Shown here: in pieces, positions 1 to 5,741 of the stretch
How the letters are laid out: each line of letters begins with the position of its first letter
Numbering within the stretch: position 1 is the first letter of the stretch
Assembly (NCBI GenBank): GCA_051875715.1
Contig: JBJEHD010000068.1
Location: 1 to 9,553 of the forward strand
Direction of reading: 5' to 3'
Length of the DNA: 9,553 bases
Origin: DYCT01 sp051875715
GTDB lineage: Bacteria > Bacteroidota > Bacteroidia > Bacteroidales > Bacteroidaceae
Program-made: the position numbers and the translations under genes
Notes under the pieces: model-generated
Databases searched by the model: none
What the model was told of the DNA's origin: nothing
The model's input: the letters and a program-made list of their open reading frames with translations, nothing else

Positions 1-54
1 TGCCAAAAAGAAAGTTCGTTTGCGCATAAAGGCCTAATGACCGTTTTGGGTTTA
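1..54. repeat. Left copy of 54-bp inverted repeat bounding the operon
   Basis: This stretch is the reverse complement of 9468-9521 with one mismatch in 54 (position 24 is G; the other copy predicts A). The match stops at position 55 on the inner side. Its outer limit is unknown because the window begins here. The outer end is TGCC, so the pair has TG...CA ends, as many DNA transposons do. The repeat has a palindromic AGGCCT core and AT-rich shoulders. No transposase or integrase lies between the copies. It could be the end of a non-autonomous mobile cassette, a recombination site, or a dispersed intergenic repeat. Confidence 0.9.
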
Positions 55-185
55 TTTACCATTCCGACACACCTTTGAGACCGAGGGAATTGGGGACGTG
101 TGCTGAACATCTGTCAATGAGGAAGAAGCCCGCCCCGCCATTTCGTGTAAAAACCGGGGCATTTCGTACAGCGGAGGACAAAAGA

Positions 186-217
186 TTTGGTGGGGAGAGG
201 AGAAGTGCATAGATTTG
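186..217 (+). promoter_or_regulatory. Bacteroidota-type promoter of the operon
   Basis: A -33 element TTTG at 186-189 is followed, after exactly 20 bp, by TAGATTTG at 210-217, a full match to the Bacteroidota -7 consensus TAnnTTTG. Transcription should start near 224, giving a leader of about 45 nt before the first ATG at 268. A short A-rich run with AAGGA sits just before that ATG. The rest of the left flank (55-185) holds no convincing gene; it has only a weak 6-bp stem (132-137 with 155-160) and two copies of CATTTCGT. No other full consensus promoter was seen in the operon, so this one probably drives most or all of it. Confidence 0.72.
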
Positions 218-267
218 TCACATCGAAAAGAAAACGATACGCAAGTCTCTAACCAAAAAAAAGGAAT

Positions 268-852
268 ATGGATAAGAACAAAAAACAGCAGTTGAAGGAA
301 GGCGCTGCCACAGGCAGTTCCAGCTTCGTAGGTGCCGCCGCCGGTGTCGCTCTCGGTTCGCTCGTCATGCCCGACGAGGCCGCCGCTCAAGAGGTACAAC
401 CCACTCACACCCCCACCACCTCCGCCCAACCCGGAACACCGGTGCAGCCGGAGGAACCGGTTCAGCCCACCCAGGTCGTCACTCCCGATAAGCCCGACAT
501 GCCGACGCAGCCGGACAACCAAATCGAGGTGCTCCACTACGAGACCGTGAACAACCCGGACGGAAGCCAGGCCGACGTGGCCGTGGTCAGCGTGGGCGGC
601 GAGACGGCCGTGGTGGTGGACATCGATCAGGACGGAACGGCCGACGTGCTGGCCGCCGACCTCAACCACAACAACCAACTGGAGGAGAACGAGATTGTCG
701 ACCTCTCGGAAAACCCCATCCCGATGCAGCCCCTGGCCGAAGCCGCCGGTGCAGGCATGGCGCAGCCGGAGCCCGACGCTCCCCTGCTGGCCGACAACGG
801 ACCAGCCCCCGATTACGTGAACAATGCCAACGTAGGCGACTACATGGCTTAA
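268..852 (+). CDS. Membrane-anchored protein with paired EF-hand-like loops (194 aa)
   Basis: I recognise no named family. The lysine-rich start (residues 1-10) precedes one hydrophobic, Ala/Gly-rich segment (about 13-34), which should act as an uncleaved anchor with the rest in the periplasm. Residues 41-85 are a Pro/Thr/Gln/Glu linker with PVQPEEPVQPTQ-like repetition. A short beta-rich stretch (86-117) leads into two consecutive acidic loops: D118-I-D120-Q-D122-G and D131-L-N133-H-N135-N-Q-L-E-E-N-E142. The second fits the 12-residue EF-hand pattern at all liganding positions, so calcium binding is likely. The C-terminus ends in PDYVNNANVGDYMA. The same module and tail recur in the fourth gene (2349-3272), so the two are paralogues. 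First gene after the promoter; AAGGA lies just before the ATG. Its job is unknown; a periplasmic partner or substrate in the kinase and caspase system is inference. Confidence 0.9.
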   Translation: MDKNKKQQLKEGAATGSSSFVGAAAGVALGSLVMPDEAAAQEVQPTHTPTTSAQPGTPVQPEEPVQPTQVVTPDKPDMPTQPDNQIEVLHYETVNNPDGSQADVAVVSVGGETAVVVDIDQDGTADVLAADLNHNNQLEENEIVDLSENPIPMQPLAEAAGAGMAQPEPDAPLLADNGPAPDYVNNANVGDYMA

Positions 853-866
853 TCCCCCCTACCGCT

Positions 867-1922
867 ATGAGACTCTCCTTACTAATCAGCGCGGGGCTGC
901 TCGCAGCCACATCCGCCTTCGCCCACGACTTCACCGCCGAGGTGGACGGACAGACACTCTGCTTCGACATCGTGAACAAGAAAGCCCGCACGGCCAAGGT
1001 GACCTACCGCGGCAGCATCGCCGACGCCGCACCTGCCGACGCGAAGGGCGTGGTACGCATCCCGGCGCGGGTGAAGCATGGCAACGCCACCTACACCGTG
1101 ACCGCCATCGGCCCGAAAGCCTTTGCCAACGCCACCGAACTGACCGGCATCGTGATGCCGCAGGGCATCGAGTCGGTCGGCGACTTCGCCTTTGAGGGAT
1201 GCACCCGTCTGGGGCAGGTGGTCTTCCCCGGTAACCCGGTCAAAATGGGGCAGGGCGTGTTCTTCCGCTGCACCGCCATCCGCGATGTCAGTCTCGGCAG
1301 CGACTGGACCACCGCCGACCTGGCCATGTTCCGCTGGAGCGACAGCCTGAGCACCCTCGCGCTGCCGGCCAAACTGGAACAGGTGAAGAACCTGAAGAAG
1401 CTGAAGGTGCTGACGCAGGTGAACGTCGACCCCAACAACACCCACTTCGCCGGCATCGACGGCTCGCTCTACAACCACGACGGGACGGTGCTCTACGGCG
1501 TACCCCGCAGCAAGACAGGCAGACTGCAGGTGAAGGAAGGGACGAAGCACATCACGGCTGGTGCCGTGGCCGACTGCGCCGGGCTCACCTCCATCGACCT
1601 GCCGGCCAGCCTGGAGACCCTGCCGATGCGCGAACTGGCGGCCCTCGACGGCCTGCAGACGCTGGTGTTCCGCGCCGAACAACCGCTGACCACGGGCTAC
1701 CGTGACGGCAAAGGGATGCTGGTGCTCCAGGTGGCCAACCCGGAAGTGCTGCTGGTGGTGCCAGCCAAGAGTAAGAAGGCCTACCAGGAAGCCCTCGCCA
1801 CCGAACCGGGCGAGTACACCCCCGACACCCAATCGGGCAGCCTCGTTTTCACCCTGTCAGCCGCCCAACTGCCCGCCACGAAGCGCATCAAGGGCGTGAA
1901 AAGTTTCACCCAATACGAATAA
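867..1922 (+). CDS. Exported BspA-type leucine-rich-repeat protein (351 aa)
   Basis: Residues 1-19 form a typical signal peptide ending in AFA before HDF, so the mature protein is periplasmic or surface-located. After a beta-rich leader (about 20-78), residues 79-145 carry BspA/LRR_5-type repeats: IGPKAFANATELTGIVMP, then VGDFAFEGCTRLGQVVFP, then QGVFFRCTAIRDVSLG. A second set spans about 193-270 (LYNHDGTVLYGVP, AGAVADCAGLTSIDLP). BspA-type repeats are common in Bacteroidales surface proteins and bind proteins or cells, but the repeats give no enzymatic role. I see no C-terminal sorting domain of the T9SS type and no lipobox. The gene starts 14 bp after the previous stop. Product type is well supported; the ligand is unknown. 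In context it could capture a ligand or act as a periplasmic scaffold for the kinase ectodomains. Confidence 0.92.
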   Translation: MRLSLLISAGLLAATSAFAHDFTAEVDGQTLCFDIVNKKARTAKVTYRGSIADAAPADAKGVVRIPARVKHGNATYTVTAIGPKAFANATELTGIVMPQGIESVGDFAFEGCTRLGQVVFPGNPVKMGQGVFFRCTAIRDVSLGSDWTTADLAMFRWSDSLSTLALPAKLEQVKNLKKLKVLTQVNVDPNNTHFAGIDGSLYNHDGTVLYGVPRSKTGRLQVKEGTKHITAGAVADCAGLTSIDLPASLETLPMRELAALDGLQTLVFRAEQPLTTGYRDGKGMLVLQVANPEVLLVVPAKSKKAYQEALATEPGEYTPDTQSGSLVFTLSAAQLPATKRIKGVKSFTQYE

Positions 1923-1929
1923 ATCCGCT

Positions 1930-2325
1930 ATGAACAGACTCATCCTACTGGCCTTCGTCGGCCTCGCCTCGCTCGGCGGCCTCCGCGCGAACGCCCAGAA
2001 CAAGCCGGAGAAAACCGACTCCATCGCCACCGCCATCCGCATCAAGTCCCTGCAGCAGCAGAAGCAGCAACTGCGCACCCAGATTGCCGAGGCCGACAAG
2101 CAGCGCAACCGGCACATCGAAGGCGTTTCGGCCGCCCGCCTCGAACAAATCAACGACCGGCAAGACTCCATCTGCCTCGACCTGCGCTCGCAGTTGGTGA
2201 CCGTCGAACTGGAACTGCAGGAAATCCAGCCCAACCCCGTGAATGCCGTCGTGGCACAGCAATACAACGCATTCATGCAGCAACATCAGGAGCAGGCGTC
2301 GCCTGCTGCTCCCCAAAAGAAGTAA
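1930..2325 (+). CDS. Small exported coiled-coil protein (131 aa)
   Basis: No named family is recognised. Residues 1-22 form a signal peptide (hydrophobic run LILLAFVGLASLGGL, cleavage site ANA before QN). The mature part is almost entirely charged and helical. Residues about 30-100 are rich in Gln, Glu, Lys, Arg and Leu with heptad-like spacing (for example SLQQQKQQLRTQIAEADK), which suggests a periplasmic coiled coil. The tail (110-131) is Gln-rich and ends in PAAPQKK. The gene starts 7 bp after the LRR gene, and both share CCGCTATG around the start codon. Such proteins usually act as dimerising spacers or adaptors; here it may pair with the LRR protein or with a membrane-anchored EF-hand-like protein. 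The single conserved Cys after DSI is unpaired. Confidence 0.85.
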   Translation: MNRLILLAFVGLASLGGLRANAQNKPEKTDSIATAIRIKSLQQQKQQLRTQIAEADKQRNRHIEGVSAARLEQINDRQDSICLDLRSQLVTVELELQEIQPNPVNAVVAQQYNAFMQQHQEQASPAAPQKK

Positions 2326-2348
2326 TCACCCCATTAACAATATCCATT

Positions 2349-3272
2349 ATGAAAAACGAAGATACCATCCTGAAGTCCCCGGAAAGCACGAACGAAGAGA
2401 CACTGTTGCAAACCGAAGAAACCCAACTGGACAACACCGCAACCCGGCCCGCCAGCCCGGCCGCCGAGGCAGCGCCGAACCGCCCCACATGGGTGAAGAT
2501 GGCCGGAAGCGCCGGAACAGGCCTGCTGCTGGGGGCCGCCTCCACCTTGCTGGTCAGCGCGACCCCTTCCGACCCGGAGGAAATGGCCGAGGTCACCGGT
2601 CAGCACACCTCTGACCATACCCCCGATCCCACTCCTGCCGCCACCGCCATCGAAAGCGTGCCCGTGGCCACTGGTGTCACCGACGAGATGTCGTTCAGCG
2701 AGGCCTTTGCCGCCGCACGTCACGAGGTAGGGCCGGGCGGTGCTTTCGAGTGGCACGGCAACGTCTACGGCACCTACTATGCCGAGGAATGGAACGCCAT
2801 GAGCGAGGCACAGCAGAACGACTTCTATAGCCACGTGACGCTCACCCCCGATGCCCAGCCGGGCACGACCGAGACGGCCGAGGTGGTCGGTGTGCAGACA
2901 CAGCCGGTTGCCCAGACAGAGCCGTCCGTCCAGACAGAGCCGGTTGCCCAGACGGAGCCGGTTTCGGCCGAGGTGGAAGTGCTGGGCGTGACCCACGATG
3001 CCGAGACGGGTGCCAACGTGGTGAACCTCACCGTGGACGGGCATAACGCCATCCTCGTCGACATCGACAACGACCACCAGATTGATGCCATGGCCATCGA
3101 CCTGAACAACGACGGCCAGGTGAGCGACAGCGAGATTGTCAACGTCTCCGACCAGGGACTTACCATCGAACAGTTTGGCGGAGTGGGCAGCCCCACCGGC
3201 AACATGTATGCTTCCAACGAACCGTTGCCCGATTATGTGAACAACGCAAACATGGACAACTATAATGCGTAA
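2349..3272 (+). CDS. Membrane-anchored EF-hand-like protein, larger paralogue (307 aa)
   Basis: This is a longer relative of the first gene. A hydrophilic N-terminus of about 48 residues (likely cytoplasmic) ends in WVK, followed by one membrane segment (about 51-72). Residues 75-110 are a Thr/Pro linker. Residues 111-163 form a compact aromatic-rich domain (MSFSEAFAAARHEVGPGG, then WHGNVYGTYYAEEWNAM) that the first gene lacks. Next come four 6-residue repeats QT(Q/E)PxV-like (183-206). Residues 208-265 match the EF-hand-like module of gene 1: D238-I-D240-N-D242 and D251-L-N253-N-D255-G-Q-V-S-D-S-E262, the second a textbook EF-hand loop. The end, PDYVNNANMDNYNA, nearly repeats the gene 1 tail. 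The gene overlaps the caspase gene by 8 bp, which suggests translational coupling and a direct link between the two products. Function is unknown. Confidence 0.9.
   Translation: MKNEDTILKSPESTNEETLLQTEETQLDNTATRPASPAAEAAPNRPTWVKMAGSAGTGLLLGAASTLLVSATPSDPEEMAEVTGQHTSDHTPDPTPAATAIESVPVATGVTDEMSFSEAFAAARHEVGPGGAFEWHGNVYGTYYAEEWNAMSEAQQNDFYSHVTLTPDAQPGTTETAEVVGVQTQPVAQTEPSVQTEPVAQTEPVSAEVEVLGVTHDAETGANVVNLTVDGHNAILVDIDNDHQIDAMAIDLNNDGQVSDSEIVNVSDQGLTIEQFGGVGSPTGNMYASNEPLPDYVNNANMDNYNA
2895..2966 (+). repeat. Four in-frame 18-bp tandem repeats
   Basis: Four head-to-tail copies start at 2895, 2913, 2931 and 2949, with core CAGACAGAGCCG plus six more variable bases. They encode QTQPVA, QTEPSV, QTEPVA and QTEPVS in the periplasmic linker of the larger EF-hand-like protein. 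Copy number could change by slippage without a frameshift, altering only linker length. Confidence 0.92.
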
Positions 3273-3996
3273 GGGAACTTTCCTCTTTTGGCTGCTCTTG
3301 TGCTTTGCGCTGGCAGCCGGATGTCCCGCAGAGGCCAAGACCTACTTGGTCTCTGTGGGCATCGCCGATTACCCGGGCACGGATCACGATCTGAGGCTGC
3401 CCGCCAATGACGCGAAGACCATCGCGTGGCTCTATTCGAAGAACACGAACGTGGAGTACAAGCAACTGCTCGACCGGTCGGCCACGAAGGAGGCCATCGT
3501 CAAAGCCATACGGACGCTCTTTGCCAAGGCCTCGGCCGGCGACATCGTGGTGTTCTTCTTCAGCGGACACGGCTATCCGGGCGGCTTCTGCGCCTACGAT
3601 GCCAACCTCACCTATGCCGAGATACGCAAGGCCATGGCCGGCAGCCAAAGCAAGAACAAGATGATCTTCGCCGACGCCTGCTTCTCGGGCAAGTTGCGCG
3701 AGGGGAAAACGTCGGCCTCCGCCACGAGCGCGACGAAGAAGGCCAACGTGATGCTCTTCCTCTCGTCGCGCAGCAACGAGACCTCGATTGAGCGGCGCGA
3801 CATGGAGAACGGCTTCTTCACCACCTACCTGCAAAAGGGCCTGCGCGGCAACGCCGACGCCAACCGCGACCGTACCATTACGGCGCGGGAGTTGTTCGAC
3901 TTCGTCAGCAAGGGCGTGGTATCGCTGTCGGGAGGACGACAGCATCCGGTGATGTGGGGCAAATTCAGCGACCACATGCCGGTCATGAAATGGTAA
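3265..3996 (+). CDS. Exported caspase-like cysteine peptidase (C14 family, 243 aa)
   Basis: The fold starts with YLVSVGIADYPG and LPANDAKTIAWL, typical of bacterial caspase-family proteins. The catalytic His is H102 in FFFSGHGY and the catalytic Cys is C139 in FADACFSG, so the dyad is intact. The N-terminus (1-24) is a strong export signal. Two readings exist: signal peptidase I cleavage after PAEA, or lipoprotein processing at C20 (LAAGC), which would tether it to a membrane. Residues 198-209 (D-A-N-R-D-R-T-I-T-A-R-E) fit a 12-residue EF-hand loop, which suggests calcium control as in many metacaspases. Length is that of a bare catalytic domain. The gene overlaps the upstream EF-hand-like gene by 8 bp, and the FHA gene follows 24 bp later. 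Caspase-like proteases usually cut after basic or acidic residues; specificity here is not visible. Substrates are unknown, but the PDYVNNAN-tailed proteins are candidates. Confidence 0.93.
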   Translation: MRKGTFLFWLLLCFALAAGCPAEAKTYLVSVGIADYPGTDHDLRLPANDAKTIAWLYSKNTNVEYKQLLDRSATKEAIVKAIRTLFAKASAGDIVVFFFSGHGYPGGFCAYDANLTYAEIRKAMAGSQSKNKMIFADACFSGKLREGKTSASATSATKKANVMLFLSSRSNETSIERRDMENGFFTTYLQKGLRGNADANRDRTITARELFDFVSKGVVSLSGGRQHPVMWGKFSDHMPVMKW

Positions 3997-4020
3997 AAAC
4001 AAACGTAACAGAACAAAACG

Positions 4021-4593
4021 ATGAACGAAATCATACAGATACAATGCCCCAGCGACGGGGCCATCCTGTCGATAAAGAATCAGGCCGGACTGGAGGGCAA
4101 GAACGTGACGTGCCCCGTCTGCAAGCAGTCGCGACCCTTCACCCAGTACAAACGATACGTGCCCAAAACGGAAGAGCACACCCAATACCCCGGCTCGCAC
4201 GGGCAGGGAGGCAAGGAGGAGACCGAGGTGTCGATGCCGAACCTGAGCCTGGGCCGGCTGACGGTGGTCGGCACGGGCGCACGCTACCAACTGCGCCCCG
4301 GACGAAACGTGGTGGGGCGCAAGGCCGCGAGTTCGGAAGCCGACTTCCAGATTGATACCGGCGAGAACCGGCGCATGAGCCGTTCGCAGGTGGTCATCGA
4401 GGTGGTCAAAGTGCCGGGAAAAGGCTTCGTTCACCAGGTGCGGCTGTTCAAGGAACGCTGCAACGCCACCTACGTGAACCACACCCGGCTGGAGGACGGC
4501 GACTGCATCGTCCTGCATCACAGCGACCTGCTGCGGTTGCCCGATGCCGATGTGAAATTCGAGATACCCGACGGGGAGGATACGGACTTTTAA
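4021..4593 (+). CDS. Zinc-ribbon-like plus FHA-domain protein (190 aa)
   Basis: FHA domains bind phosphothreonine peptides, so this is probably the reader of the operon's kinases. No signal or membrane segment is seen, which fits a cytoplasmic place. Residues 8-35 resemble a zinc ribbon, but the first knuckle is CPSD rather than CPxC while the second is intact (C31-P-V-C34), so metal binding may be lost or completed by another residue. A polar linker (45-75) follows. The FHA domain spans about 78-183: VVGR (97-100), M-S-R-S-Q-V-V-I (119-126) and NATYVN (148-153), followed by LEDGDCIVL. The usual His of the SRxH motif is Gln here (Q123), while Arg, Ser and the final Asn are kept. It starts 24 bp after the caspase gene and ends 3 bp before the phosphatase gene, so the FHA, phosphatase and kinase genes are consecutive. 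Confidence 0.93.
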   Translation: MNEIIQIQCPSDGAILSIKNQAGLEGKNVTCPVCKQSRPFTQYKRYVPKTEEHTQYPGSHGQGGKEETEVSMPNLSLGRLTVVGTGARYQLRPGRNVVGRKAASSEADFQIDTGENRRMSRSQVVIEVVKVPGKGFVHQVRLFKERCNATYVNHTRLEDGDCIVLHHSDLLRLPDADVKFEIPDGEDTDF

Positions 4594-4596
4594 ACC

Positions 4597-5724
4597 ATGC
4601 GACCTATGAAATACAACCTATCAGCATTCAGCATTTGGGAATACGGACAGCGCAAGGATGCCGCCGGCCTTCCGCATCAGGAGGACAGCCTGTTTCCCGC
4701 CGCCGGCGAACTCAAGGACACCGACCGGCTGTTCATCGTCTGCGACGGCATGGGCGGACACGATGCGGGCGAGGTGGCCAGCGCCACCGTCTGCGAGGCC
4801 ATGGCACAGGCTGTGGCCGAGAAGGTAGCCGAGCCGGAGGGAGACTTCTCCGACGAGGTCTTCCGCTATGCCCTGGACAAGGCCTATGAGGCCCTGGATG
4901 CCCGCGACACCGGGGCCGTGAAGAAGATGGGCACCACGCTGACCTTCCTGAAACTGCACAACGGCGGGGCCACCATCGCCCACATGGGCGACAGCCGTGT
5001 CTATCACATCCGGCCGGGGAAGGACGCGGAATCCACCGCCATCCTGCACGTCACCCGCGACCACTCCCTGCTCAACAGCCTGCTGGACATCGGCGAACTG
5101 ACCGAGGAGGACATCCCTCACTTCCAGCAGAAGAACGTCATCACACGGGCCATGCAGCCCCATACGGAACCCCGCTGCAAGGCCGAACTCTACCACACGG
5201 CCGACATCCGTCCGGGCGACTACTTCTACCTCTGCACCGACGGCATGCTGGAGAACACCTCCGACGACCACCTCCGCTTTATCTTCTCCGACGCCATCCC
5301 GGAGGCAGAGAAAAAGGACACGCTGATCAAGGTGACCCACGAGAACCGCGACAACCATTCGGCCATCGTGGTGCACATCCTGGGGGTGGAGGAAGCGGCG
5401 GACGCACCGACTGGGGAGGCTGCGCACCAGCCCGTCATGGGCATTGTCGACGACGCGTCGGATGAAGAGCAGAACGCACAGACGGAGAAACCGACGACAG
5501 CGACAAAGGAGGAAACGAAGCCGGCGCAGCCGGCAGAGATAATCAAGGACCCTTCCGTACGGCCCAGGCACAAGCGTCGTTGGCTCGGCATGCTGGTTGT
5601 CCTGATGGTGCTGACGGCCCTGATGGCTGCCTTCTGGCTGGGCCTGAAGCGGTTCGCCCACGGACAGCAAGAGGAGACCCCGACAGAGACCCAAACAGAA
5701 ACAACCGTCCGGGAGACGGCCTAA
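4597..5724 (+). CDS. PP2C-family Ser/Thr phosphatase with C-terminal membrane anchor (375 aa)
   Basis: This metal-dependent phosphatase should reverse phosphorylation by the two downstream kinases. Motifs appear in order: HQED (27-30), VCDGMGGHDAGE (48-59, metal ligand D50), MGTT (111-114), HMGDSR (129-134), TRDHS (153-157), CTDG (213-216, D215) and RDN (251-253, D252). The catalytic core ends near 263. An acidic, Thr/Pro-rich linker follows (265-320), then the basic stretch RPRHKRR and one membrane helix (about 329-351). By the positive-inside rule the catalytic part is cytoplasmic and only about 24 residues lie outside. Two in-frame starts exist, 4597 and 4606; the first leaves 3 bp after the FHA stop, while the second begins MKYNL and is equally plausible. 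The next gene starts 17 bp after its stop. The anchor places the enzyme at the membrane beside the kinases. Confidence 0.95.
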   Translation: MRPMKYNLSAFSIWEYGQRKDAAGLPHQEDSLFPAAGELKDTDRLFIVCDGMGGHDAGEVASATVCEAMAQAVAEKVAEPEGDFSDEVFRYALDKAYEALDARDTGAVKKMGTTLTFLKLHNGGATIAHMGDSRVYHIRPGKDAESTAILHVTRDHSLLNSLLDIGELTEEDIPHFQQKNVITRAMQPHTEPRCKAELYHTADIRPGDYFYLCTDGMLENTSDDHLRFIFSDAIPEAEKKDTLIKVTHENRDNHSAIVVHILGVEEAADAPTGEAAHQPVMGIVDDASDEEQNAQTEKPTTATKEETKPAQPAEIIKDPSVRPRHKRRWLGMLVVLMVLTALMAAFWLGLKRFAHGQQEETPTETQTETTVRETA

Positions 5725-5741
5725 CACACAAGAAAAGGACT

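Noticed and set aside
117..212. Possible 31-residue peptide upstream of the operon
   Set aside because: It overlaps the promoter elements, has no ribosome-binding context and no recognisable features.
235..244. CGATACGCAA shared by the operon leader and the region before kinase 2 (7612-7621)
   Set aside because: Ten bases only, with no matching promoter element upstream of the second copy; too little to call a regulatory site.
2895..2966. CRISPR-like array
   Set aside because: The repeats are contiguous with no spacers and are in frame inside a gene.
3160..4521. Long open frame on the minus strand (and similar ones at 882-1832, 2334-3338, 4621-5727, 5721-6698 and 7557-8594)
   Set aside because: They lie opposite clear family-level genes, have low-complexity His/Arg/Gly/Val-rich translations and no recognisable motifs. 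They are side effects of GC-rich codon use on the + strand.
5580..5741. N-terminal extension of kinase 1 from an upstream in-frame ATG
   Set aside because: The 54 extra residues overlap the phosphatase membrane helix in another frame, look random, and lie outside the kinase fold. The ATG at 5742 has AAAAGGA just before it.
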